Assembly (NCBI GenBank): GCA_009927065.1
Contig: RFNU01000048.1
Coordinates: forward strand, 1-5,284
Length of the DNA: 5,284 bases
DNA from: a bacterium
GTDB taxonomy: Bacteria > Pseudomonadota > Gammaproteobacteria > Berkiellales > Berkiellaceae
Direction: 5' to 3'
Shown: positions 1-4,833 of the stretch, piece by piece
Position numbering within the stretch: position 1 is the stretch's first letter
Layout of the letters: each line of letters starts with the position of its first letter
Notes under the pieces: generated by a model
The model's database searches: none
What the model saw: the letters and a program-made list of their open reading frames with translations, nothing else
Told to the model about the DNA's origin: nothing
Program-made: the position numbers and the translations under genes

Positions 1-1
1 G

Positions 2-106
2 CATAAAGATGAAAAAAGACGGGCTAACTTCAAAGCTCGTCATAACTGTGACGAAAAGAAAGACAAACTAACTCCTGGCTATTGGGCCTGTAACTATAAC
101 TGGTAA
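2..106 (+). CDS. 3' end of a phage structural-type protein (partial)
   Basis: This is an open frame entering from the left edge, reading 34 codons to a TAA at 104-106. The visible tail is strongly basic and ends in a Cys/Trp-rich segment, with ANFKARHNCDEKKDK followed by TPGYWACNYNW. Tails with an R-x-x-F-x-A-R-H-x-C-D core followed by Y-W-x-C close a number of phage virion or head-maturation proteins as I recall them, so I call it a probable structural protein, but the rest of the gene is outside the window and no function can be assigned. It lies 31 bp before the lysozyme frame and on the same strand, which fits a late-gene block. The true start and total length are unknown. Confidence 0.7.
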   Translation, partial: HKDEKRRANFKARHNCDEKKDKLTPGYWACNYNW

Positions 107-137
107 CCTTTTAAAGATATCAAAATTAAAATATTGT
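107..137 (+). promoter_or_regulatory. AT-rich leader before the lysozyme gene
   Basis: This 31-base gap is almost all A and T and holds AATTAAAATA at 124-133, a ten-base string also present at 5139-5148 before the tail-type gene. If the lysozyme starts at 171, TATGAT at 141-146 could serve as a -10 box. This is weak evidence in such AT-rich sequence. Confidence 0.25.
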
Positions 138-806
138 ATGTATGATAGGTGTAATGTGTGTACCTTTATCATGCAAGATTTACCCACTGGCATTGACATT
201 ATCATCAATTATGAAGGGTACAATGAAAAGGCGTTTCCAGATCCCACCACTGGTGGAGCACCCTACACAATAGGTTTTGGAACACAATATTATCCTGATG
301 GCGAACCTGTAGAGCGAGGCCAGCTGTGTACCTATAAAAAAGCTAAAGAATATCTCTTGCATGAAGTAGATAAAATTAATAAACTTTTAACAAAAGAAGT
401 GCCCAATCTAAACGAGTGCATGAAGGAAGCTTTAATTTCTTTCATTCATTCCATTGGGTGGGAACCTTTTTTGTACAGCGATATCCTAGATGCGATAGAA
501 GAAAACAACTGGGATGCCGCAGTAGAAGAAATGTACAGATGGGTATTTGATCAAGATTATCAAGTGATTAGTAGCTTGATCCGTAGACGTAGAGATGAAA
601 TCGATTTATTTTTAACGGGAGTACAGAAAAATAGTTGTGGATTCAGTGGACAACTTTTACTGAATGCTTTTATGCTTTTTGATTCATCTCCCAACCAAAT
701 CAAGGCTATTAAACGTCTAGAGTCGGGTATTCATGCCGTTATCCTTGCTGAATTTGCTAACGAATTCAAGTTGTCGGTATTGCACCAAGATGAAATTACA
801 GTGTAA
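138..806 (+). CDS. phage endolysin, lysozyme family GH24 (T4-lysozyme type)
   Basis: This is a predicted muramidase that would cleave the peptidoglycan glycan strand at the end of infection. Numbered from the first ATG, the GH24 catalytic block is visible: E26 in NYEG, D35 nine residues later (the same spacing as E11-D20 in T4 lysozyme), and T44 in YTIGFGT, with a three-residue insertion between D and T. The second GH24 signature is at about 98-161, with ALISFIHSIGW and IRRRRDEIDLFLTG matching the usual SF-x-N-x-G and RR-x-x-E-x-x-L-F-x-x-G pattern. The domain ends near residue 161, and about 60 further residues have no recognisable domain. No signal peptide or SAR helix is visible, so export would need a holin. 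The start is uncertain: neither 138 nor the in-frame ATG at 171 has a Shine-Dalgarno. The 171 start (MQDLPTGID) matches family N-termini better. The stop is TAA. Confidence 0.88.
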   Translation: MYDRCNVCTFIMQDLPTGIDIIINYEGYNEKAFPDPTTGGAPYTIGFGTQYYPDGEPVERGQLCTYKKAKEYLLHEVDKINKLLTKEVPNLNECMKEALISFIHSIGWEPFLYSDILDAIEENNWDAAVEEMYRWVFDQDYQVISSLIRRRRDEIDLFLTGVQKNSCGFSGQLLLNAFMLFDSSPNQIKAIKRLESGIHAVILAEFANEFKLSVLHQDEITV

Positions 807-831
807 GCTTTAGAATAGATACAGGCAGAAA

Positions 832-1146
832 ATGAAACCTCTAATGGACCCCTCATGTGAGCCCAAAGAATTAGAACTCCCTCTGGAGTTTAAATTTGCT
901 ATGCGCAAAGCTGAGTTACGCGCATCAGAAATGACTTGGGAGCAGCTTCACCAGTCTCTTTTAAATCTGTATCAGCAACGTCTTATTGAGATTACAGCTA
1001 TCAAAGACATCATGGAAGAAGAGGGCGTCAATATTGAATTTGATATTCCCACTGAATTAGAACTAGAAGAACTGTCTTTTATATGTGGAGATGACAAGGA
1101 AGAAGATGATGAAGAAAATGATGAGGACAACCTTCAACCATTCTGA
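832..1146 (+). CDS. nblA-like: NblA-like phycobilisome-degradation adaptor with acidic tail
   Basis: This is a 104-residue protein. Residues about 14-64 match the NblA pattern: a leading L-x-x-E-F-x-F-A-M-R segment, a helix-breaking M-T-W-E-Q-L (family consensus M-S-R-E-Q), then LLNLYQQRLIEITAIKDIM, which parallels the NblA helix with L-Y-x-Q-M-M and a C-terminal lysine. NblA tethers phycobilisomes to a Clp protease for degradation, and several freshwater and marine cyanophages carry it. Unlike host NblA (about 55-65 residues), this protein has a roughly 40-residue extension that ends in a strongly acidic run of Asp/Glu at 87-99. It follows the lysozyme by 25 bp on the same strand. A weak AGG lies 7 bases before the ATG. 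Its last 13 bp overlap the convergent DUF3310 gene. It could be another small cyanophage helical protein, since identification rests on pattern memory only. Confidence 0.55.
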   Translation: MKPLMDPSCEPKELELPLEFKFAMRKAELRASEMTWEQLHQSLLNLYQQRLIEITAIKDIMEEEGVNIEFDIPTELELEELSFICGDDKEEDDEENDEDNLQPF

Positions 1147-1511
1147 AGACGGTCCAAGTACCACGTTGCTTTCTTAAGAGATTCGTCTTGTCCTTTCAAG
1201 CGTTCACGCCATATGTATTTAACTGCATTTCCCTTGCAATAACCACGAAATTCTTCTGGTGTCAATGTTGCTTTAATTGCTTCAATACACTCAATAGATC
1301 CTTGGTTGTAGTGAGGAGGGTTATTAATTAGATCTATCTGATGCCGCGACGCATCACTGATAATTTCTTCTCCTGTGTTGGTACTACACCCAGATCCAGT
1401 ACCACTGCACCCTTCGGCAGAGGAGCAGCTCCCGCTTTTATCCCCTCTTCCACACTTGGAATATATCCCGTCACCCCTGGACGAGTGTTTGGCATAGGTG
1501 AAGTCGGACAT
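1134..1511 (-). CDS. DUF3310 phage protein (SaV-like family)
   Basis: The C-terminal part (residues about 63-123) is a clear DUF3310 domain, a small family common in phages and sometimes labelled nucleotide kinase without firm proof. Visible marks are NNPPHYNQG, ECIEAIKA, LTPEEFRGYCKGNAVKYIWR and LKKATWYLDRL. The N-terminal 60 residues are low-complexity and rich in Gly, Ser and Cys (C20, C29, C35, C42), and are entirely antecedent to the domain. The ATG at 1511 has a good Shine-Dalgarno (GAAGG, 6 bases before it), which supports this start, but the first 178 bp overlap the upstream gene in another frame. Alternatives are a non-AUG start nearer the domain (an AGGAG lies just before an ATT at about 1364), or a frameshift from the upstream gene. 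The domain is secure but the N-terminus is not. Its tail overlaps the convergent NblA-like gene by 13 bp. Confidence 0.8.
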   Translation of the reverse strand: MSDFTYAKHSSRGDGIYSKCGRGDKSGSCSSAEGCSGTGSGCSTNTGEEIISDASRHQIDLINNPPHYNQGSIECIEAIKATLTPEEFRGYCKGNAVKYIWRERLKGQDESLKKATWYLDRLQNG

Positions 1512-1720
1512 TGGTTACCTTCTAAGGCAAGGTTTTGGCGAGGTCGATCTGCTTGGGTAGCAGCCAGACCCCTATTATACTGATCATACAAAGGAACGTC
1601 ATTTTCCTCGTTATCCAGTTGTTCACCAAAGTCACAAGCAGTTAGTGTTCGTCTGTTGACTTCGTCGCCACTGTGCATAAAACCATCAAGGAAATCATGC
1701 GCATTTATTGCGTTATGCAT
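1334..1720 (-). CDS. hypothetical phage protein overlapping the DUF3310 gene
   Basis: This 128-residue frame starts with MHNAINAHDFLDGFMHSGDE and ends in a TAG at 1334-1336. I do not recognise a family. The composition looks like a genuine soluble protein: an acidic N-terminal part with DFGEQLDNEEND, then a Pro/Gly/Val-rich C-terminal part. It is not obviously a shadow, because bases 1512-1720 have no competing gene, so something must code or control there. Its last 178 bp are shared with the DUF3310 frame. It could be an independent gene whose end encloses the DUF3310 start, or the true N-terminal part of one longer DUF3310 protein split by a -1 shift or a one-base indel. No Shine-Dalgarno precedes the start. 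It is divergent from the gene at 1753, with 32 bp between them. Confidence 0.55.
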   Translation of the reverse strand: MHNAINAHDFLDGFMHSGDEVNRRTLTACDFGEQLDNEENDVPLYDQYNRGLAATQADRPRQNLALEGNQCPTSPMPNTRPGVTGYIPSVEEGIKAGAAPLPKGAVVLDLGVVPTQEKKLSVMRRGIR

Positions 1721-1752
1721 TTGCTTAAATCTTCTTCGTTTACAATATTAAC
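1721..1752. promoter_or_regulatory. short divergent gap between hypothetical genes
   Basis: Only 32 bp separate the two divergent starts (1720 leftward, 1753 rightward). On the plus strand TACAAT at 1741-1746 resembles a -10 box, which would put the transcript start almost at the ATG. The nearest TTGCTT (1721-1726) is only 14 bases upstream of it, so the -35 match is poor. No ribosome binding site is visible for either gene. Confidence 0.3.
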
Positions 1753-2118
1753 ATGGGACGATTCAACCAACCACTAAACAAGGCAGGGAAGGAGTCAATC
1801 CCTGGTACTTATGACCCGTCACTTGACGCGGGTACATCAGCGACAGATACATCAGACCTTAATCCGGGTCGATCATATGATGTTGATATCCGACGTTTAG
1901 ATAATGATGAACGTATCACAGCTAAACGTGTTGATAATGAAAGACAACAAGAAAGAATAAATAAATTTATGGCAGCTGCAAAATCAGCAGGTAAATTCAA
2001 ACAAAACGCATTACTGAATGAACCAACCAGTGCTGATCAAGGAGAAACATTTTCTCCTGTTGGAAGTGTAGGATATGCACGTAAACCACAACCTAACTTT
2101 GGCTCACCCTTCGTCTAA
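1753..2118 (+). CDS. hypothetical hydrophilic phage protein
   Basis: This 121-residue protein is strongly hydrophilic, with no membrane segment, signal peptide or recognised domain. It opens with MGRFNQPLNKAGKESIPGTYD, has an Asp/Ser/Thr-rich stretch at about 21-38, a charged predicted helix at about 52-82 (RLDNDERITAKRVDNERQQE and after), and a Pro/Gly-rich end NFGSPFV. Such a mix of disordered flanks and one helix would suit a small virion or accessory protein, but this is only inference. It is the sole rightward gene between two leftward blocks. No Shine-Dalgarno precedes the ATG, and a TACAAT box 7 bases upstream could be a promoter -10 giving a nearly leaderless mRNA. Its stop region overlaps the convergent 72-residue gene by 15 bp. 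Confidence 0.6.
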   Translation: MGRFNQPLNKAGKESIPGTYDPSLDAGTSATDTSDLNPGRSYDVDIRRLDNDERITAKRVDNERQQERINKFMAAAKSAGKFKQNALLNEPTSADQGETFSPVGSVGYARKPQPNFGSPFV

Positions 2119-2322
2119 GTAATGTCCATAATCTTGCATTTCTAAAGCATCTTGTAACTGTTGAAACATCACGTTGATCATATTTAAAGTCCACTGTACA
2201 TTATCAGCCTTAAACCTAGATAACTCAGTCATCAACAAAGGATTGTTTTGATGGACTACAGCATCAGTAATAATTTGTAACATCTTAAGGCGTTGATCTA
2301 TATCAAGTGAAGTTGGTTTCAT
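2104..2322 (-). CDS. small helical hypothetical protein downstream of dcd
   Basis: This is a 72-residue protein, the last gene of the leftward operon. The sequence is predicted almost entirely alpha-helical with repeated hydrophobic spacing (LKMLQIITDAVV, TLNMINVMFQQLQDALEM) and an acidic end. No family is recognised. Its ATG overlaps the dcd TGA in an ATGA arrangement, so translation is probably coupled to dcd, which supports it as a real gene despite its size. Its TGA lies inside the 3' end of the rightward gene at 1753-2118. It may form a coiled coil or helical bundle, but no function can be proposed. Confidence 0.62.
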   Translation of the reverse strand: MKPTSLDIDQRLKMLQIITDAVVHQNNPLLMTELSRFKADNVQWTLNMINVMFQQLQDALEMQDYGHYLDEG

Positions 2323-2855
2323 ACTCTAGATGTCACAATTTCTTTTGCTTGATCCTGGTATTTACCTACACGATCTTCATAAGTAGTGCTGCAAGGATTA
2401 CCACGAAAAAATAAAAGTTGGATAATACCTTCATTGGCATAAATACGATTAAATAATGGAGTAGCGTTACTAATCTCAAGCGTTAGATGCCCACGCCATA
2501 GTGCTTCTGCAGGAGTAATATTTGCAATAATTCCTGTTCTAGCGTATGTACTTTTTCCCATTGCAACAACAGTTACATCCGCTGGTAATGATAACCGTTC
2601 TTCCGCTACTCCTAAACAATAACCATAAGGAGGAATAAGAAAATACTTACCTTTCTCATCTTCTAATAATTCAACAGGACGCAAGATATCAAGATTAAAA
2701 TTCTTTGGATCAGTTTCACCGACATCAATACGACCAAGAACTAAGCATTGTGTTGGTGACAGCCGAATATCATAGCCGTAAGAACCAAGTCCATAACTTA
2801 GAACGCGTCTCCCCTCCTCTTCCTTAACCATATGATCAACAAACGGACTGATCAT
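2319..2855 (-). CDS. dcd: dCTP deaminase (Dcd/dUTPase superfamily), 5' end disrupted
   Basis: The predicted reaction is dCTP to dUTP plus ammonia, supplying dUMP for thymidylate synthesis. Residues are numbered from the ATG at 2855. SYGYDIRLSP (25-34) matches the conserved N-terminal strand. GKSTYARTG (100-108) corresponds to the G-R/K-S-S/T-x-A-R motif with the substrate-binding Ser and Arg. GHLTLEISN (122-130) carries the catalytic Glu at 127. YEDRVGKYQDQ (159-169) is the family's C-terminal nucleotide-closing motif. At 178 residues it lacks the first strand present in E. coli Dcd (193 residues). That missing part is encoded directly upstream in another frame (2873-2905), so the ATG at 2855 may be only a fallback start. 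No Shine-Dalgarno is near 2855. A related dUTPase or bifunctional activity cannot be excluded. The stop overlaps the start of the next gene by 4 bp. Confidence 0.88.
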   Translation of the reverse strand: MISPFVDHMVKEEEGRRVLSYGLGSYGYDIRLSPTQCLVLGRIDVGETDPKNFNLDILRPVELLEDEKGKYFLIPPYGYCLGVAEERLSLPADVTVVAMGKSTYARTGIIANITPAEALWRGHLTLEISNATPLFNRIYANEGIIQLLFFRGNPCSTTYEDRVGKYQDQAKEIVTSRV

Positions 2856-2872
2856 TTCATGATTTAAAGCTA

Positions 2873-2905
2873 ATCCTTGATTTCAAGATCGCAAAGAATG
2901 CTCAT
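2873..2905 (-). pseudogene. dcd: displaced 5' end of dcd, out of frame by one base
   Basis: An ATG at 2905 opens MSILCDLEIKD and is then stopped by TAG at 2870-2872. The segment matches the canonical Dcd N-terminus (E. coli begins MRLCDRDIE). In the frame of the main gene, the codons between the lesion and the ATG at 2855 read LALNHE. If one T were added to the T pair at 2872-2873, the two would join as EIKDLALNHEMISPF and give a 195-residue enzyme, close to the usual length. A weak Shine-Dalgarno (CAGG) precedes the ATG. I infer that 2905 is the ancestral start and that a base is missing here, by mutation or by sequencing error. Confidence 0.75.
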
Positions 2906-2960
2906 CTGATGCCTGACTTTTATTTACTGTACTGCCGTTACAAGAAAAAGTGCTTATTTC

Positions 2961-3482
2961 TTAATAAAGAACACGGCCTTTCTCTTCGTAAATGTCTATA
3001 AATCTTTGGGTAGCTTCTCCAGAATTATCTTTAGGTTGTAGGTAGACTAGTAAACTTGTACACGTCCGGTGTTTATTTATTCCTTTACTGGAATATTTAA
3101 TTAATTCAGGAGGTGTTTTAAGAATACAAATAGGAAAATCAAATATTTTTTGCTCATATCGAATCATATCAGGACAATTAGTAAAGAATAGACCTTGCTC
3201 AATTTCATTATGCAACCAAGCACGATACAATCTCTGGAACCATACAGCATGAGATGATGTAACAGTGCCAGCGCTAACCCGCGTCATCTTCCATTTATCT
3301 AACGCCTTATTAAAGAAGTAAGACCCACTAGGTGGAAATAGATATACCTTACCAAACCACTGTTGTGCATTAAGGCCATCATCTTGAGGTGTGAAATATT
3401 TTATAGCACCTACGTATTCATTTGCAATATGAGAACTAGCAGGATCTAAGTCGATTTCACCCATCAATATGAACAGCAGCAA
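2961..3482 (-). CDS. divergent Dam-family (phage N6-adenine methyltransferase-like) protein
   Basis: Numbered from a TTG at 3482, GEIDLDPASSHIANEYVGA (8-26) and KYFTPQDDGL (28-37) match the phage Dam methyltransferase family (PF05869 type), in which IDLDPAS and the YFT-x-x-DDGL block precede W-x-G-x-V-x-x-NPPY. Here QQWFGKVYLFPPSGSYF (40-56) has FPPSG instead of NPPY/DPPY, so the catalytic Asn/Asp and the aromatic residue are missing. AVWFQRLYRAWL (79-90) matches the family's W-F-Q-x-L helix. The protein may be a degenerate, regulatory or altered-specificity relative. The TTG at 3482 directly follows a TAG, and an ATG lies at 3464. The original start is more likely the ATG at 3533, upstream of that TAG. 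It is in the leftward operon, 55 bp before the dcd 5' remnant. The stop is TAA. Confidence 0.72.
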   Translation of the reverse strand: MLLFILMGEIDLDPASSHIANEYVGAIKYFTPQDDGLNAQQWFGKVYLFPPSGSYFFNKALDKWKMTRVSAGTVTSSHAVWFQRLYRAWLHNEIEQGLFFTNCPDMIRYEQKIFDFPICILKTPPELIKYSSKGINKHRTCTSLLVYLQPKDNSGEATQRFIDIYEEKGRVLY

Positions 3483-3533
3483 CTAATCAGAGTTTGTAAT
3501 TAACTCTTGATCTTCTTTCCTTAATGGTTTCAT
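3483..3533 (-). pseudogene. 5' segment of the Dam-like gene, cut off by in-frame TAG
   Basis: An ATG at 3533 overlaps the upstream gene's TGA (ATGA), as at other junctions in this operon, and reads MKPLRKEDQELITNSD before TAG at 3483-3485. The frame after the TAG is the same frame as the Dam-like gene, continuing LLLFILMGEIDLDPAS. The family normally has a T-P-x-x-Y/I segment 11-13 residues before the IDLDPAS block, and TNSD-stop-LLLFILMG occupies that place. I infer that this is the true N-terminus of a 190-codon gene interrupted by one nonsense codon, or by one miscalled base. Confidence 0.7.
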
Positions 3534-3916
3534 TGATCAGTCAGTTGATTGTACTCTATTTGGAAATAGCGAATACCATCGTTATCGTTAATGATATAAC
3601 CAGCACTTGATTCTGGATTAATTTTTTGAGCAGACTCAAAAATACGTCGTAAACTTTCTGCTAGATCATCATTATTTTCTTGTTCACACGTTTCTTTTGC
3701 CAAATAAATTTCCTGAAGAGTCCAGTAAAACATACTACGCTCTTGTGACGTAGGTTGAAATACCATAACACCAGGGCCTTCGGTATTCCAAAAATCAATA
3801 TACATTTTACCCATATCACTAAGGATAAAACGCACCGTGGTATCAAGGATCTTAGCCTTCTCTTGTGAGAAGTCTTTATCTAATAGAGTTGATAGTAAAC
3901 GCTCACGTTTGTTCAT
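3530..3916 (-). CDS. hypothetical phage protein (128 residues)
   Basis: This is a soluble, mixed-charge protein with no domain that I recognise. The N-terminal third is basic and helical (MNKRERLLSTLLDKDF), and the middle carries MYIDFWNTEGPGVMVFQPTS. A charged helix follows (QENNDDLAESLRRIFESA), and the end is an aromatic strand-like segment GIRYFQIEYNQ. It has no signal peptide and no membrane segment. Start and stop are well supported by ATGA overlaps at both ends: its ATG overlaps the stop of the 152-residue gene, and its TGA overlaps the ATG at 3533 of the Dam-like gene. It therefore belongs to one co-translated set, and a role linked to DNA metabolism or host take-over is only a guess from position. 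Confidence 0.72.
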   Translation of the reverse strand: MNKRERLLSTLLDKDFSQEKAKILDTTVRFILSDMGKMYIDFWNTEGPGVMVFQPTSQERSMFYWTLQEIYLAKETCEQENNDDLAESLRRIFESAQKINPESSAGYIINDNDGIRYFQIEYNQLTDQ

Positions 3917-4371
3917 GATTGCACCAAGTTTTGTTTAACAAGAGATTCAAGAAGCTTGGGAAGAGGCTGGTAAACACACACCATTTTACCAATGGCGCCA
4001 CGGCGCTTGATCAATATACCCTCATCATCTTTTAATTTATCAAACTCTTTAGCTCTAATCAAGTATTCAGCCACACACCTTAACCTTCTTTTAAGAGATA
4101 ATTCAGCTTGTGGAAATCTTCCACAAATTGTATCAGGTTTCATGTCGGCAAAAGCGATACGAAGCCTATTAGCAAGAGTCAAGCTTGAATTAGCGTCTTC
4201 CTCTTCATAATCTCTTATGTTTTTCAAGTATCGTTGCAAGCACCCATCGTCAAAAGAGCCGGAAGGAGGCAAGAAAAGTTCAACCTGCTTACCAATAATA
4301 CTAGGTAGTAGTTGAGAATAGTTCTCAAGAGTGACGGTTGTAACGTCTAAGTCTTTAATCAGATGTGACAT
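3913..4371 (-). CDS. hypothetical basic phage protein (152 residues)
   Basis: I chose the ATG at 4371 (MSHLIKDLDVTTVT), which comes one base after the upstream gene's TGA (TGA-T-ATG). The frame stays open further upstream to an ATG at 4452, but that would overlap the HTH gene by about 80 bp. No family is recognised. The protein has an N-terminal part with a VELFLPPSGSFDDG loop, then a helical part rich in Arg/Lys (LANRLRIAFADM, LSLKRRLRCVAEYLIRAKEF) and a basic patch IKRRGAIGK. It could bind nucleic acid, but that is inference from charge alone. It is coupled downstream to the 128-residue gene through ATGA at 3913-3916. Confidence 0.7.
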   Translation of the reverse strand: MSHLIKDLDVTTVTLENYSQLLPSIIGKQVELFLPPSGSFDDGCLQRYLKNIRDYEEEDANSSLTLANRLRIAFADMKPDTICGRFPQAELSLKRRLRCVAEYLIRAKEFDKLKDDEGILIKRRGAIGKMVCVYQPLPKLLESLVKQNLVQS

Positions 4372-4372
4372 A

Positions 4373-4780
4373 TCATAAATGACTACTGTGATTACTTTTA
4401 TACAATGATCTATTTCTAAAATCAGTAACGTCTGCTTCTCTGTTTTTAGCAAAAGAACGAATCAGCTCATTCCAGGGGATCCTAATGATAGCCTTTTTAT
4501 TTTCTCTTGGGCAGATATTAATATAATGTATACCCTCAATCCACCCTTTGCCTTGATTATTTTTAGATTGAGCAATCCAATTCCTAATGGTTTGATCTGA
4601 TACACCTAATCGTCTTGCACATTCTTCGGTTGAAATATATTCATCTGCATAAAGCTCTGGATTCATCAGATCAGTTTCTTCTGTCTTGTAACGAGAATGC
4701 CACATGGAACCCAAGATTGTCCTAATACCCTTTAATTCAGCTGCAATGTCCTCAAGACTTTTTCTTAACCCGTAATTCAT
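4373..4780 (-). CDS. HTH DNA-binding protein, excisionase/MerR-like winged helix
   Basis: This 135-residue protein has a helix-turn-helix at about 48-70: YISTEECARRLGVSDQTIRNWI, with the A-x-x-L-G-V-S-x-x-T-I-x-x-W pattern typical of excisionase and MerR-type domains. A winged strand pair follows at about 79-102 (GWIEGIHYINI then KKAIIRIPWNELI). The N-terminal 45 residues are a predicted amphipathic helix (LEDIAAELKGIRTILGSMW) that could dimerise. It is the first gene of the leftward operon and is divergent from the membrane-protein gene, so it probably controls its own operon from the short gap upstream. A recombination directionality (Xis) role is possible, but no integrase is in the window. 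The last 18 residues are polar and unconserved-looking. The stop is TGA, one base before the next start. Confidence 0.8.
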   Translation of the reverse strand: MNYGLRKSLEDIAAELKGIRTILGSMWHSRYKTEETDLMNPELYADEYISTEECARRLGVSDQTIRNWIAQSKNNQGKGWIEGIHYINICPRENKKAIIRIPWNELIRSFAKNREADVTDFRNRSLYKSNHSSHL

Positions 4781-4833
4781 AATGTCAATATAACTTTTTT
4801 TATGCTAGCTTTAAATTAAGTAAATTGTCACAC
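4781..4833. promoter_or_regulatory. divergent intergenic promoter region
   Basis: This AT-rich gap lies between the HTH gene (leftward) and the membrane-protein gene (rightward). It contains a T7 run at 4794-4800, a GCTAGC palindrome at 4804-4809 (extended AAAGCTAGCAT on the minus strand) and TTAAATTAAG at 4811-4820. On the minus strand TTATAT at about 4788-4793 could be a -10 box for the HTH operon with a very short leader. Any promoter for both operons, and any operator for the HTH protein, must lie here or inside the genes. No strong consensus -35 is seen. Confidence 0.4.

Noticed and set aside
180..362. Leftward frame inside the lysozyme gene
   Set aside because: It is antisense to the catalytic region of a clearly coding GH24 gene and has no recognisable product.
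1096..1130. GAA/GAT-rich repeat as a nucleotide repeat element
   Set aside because: It is explained by the Asp/Glu-rich coding tail of the NblA-like protein and has no regular unit.
1350..1380. Programmed -1 frameshift heptamer joining the hypothetical frame to DUF3310
   Set aside because: No X-XXY-YYZ heptamer permitting good re-pairing was found in the overlap. The AGGAG followed by GAAGAAATTA is only a weak hint.
1341..1583. Rightward 80-codon open frame opposite the DUF3310/hypothetical overlap
   Set aside because: It lies wholly antisense to two better supported frames, has low-quality composition and no ribosome site, so it is treated as a shadow.
2870..3485. Genome-wide reassignment of TAG as a sense codon
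   Set aside because: Almost no gene here ends in TAG, which is suggestive, but reading TAG as sense does not repair dcd (a TAA follows one codon later in that frame). Only the Dam-like gene would benefit, so recoding is not supported by this window.
4373..4452. Longer start (ATG 4452) for the 152-residue protein
   Set aside because: It would overlap the HTH gene by about 80 bp, while ATG 4371 sits one base after that gene's TGA, matching the tight spacing of the operon.
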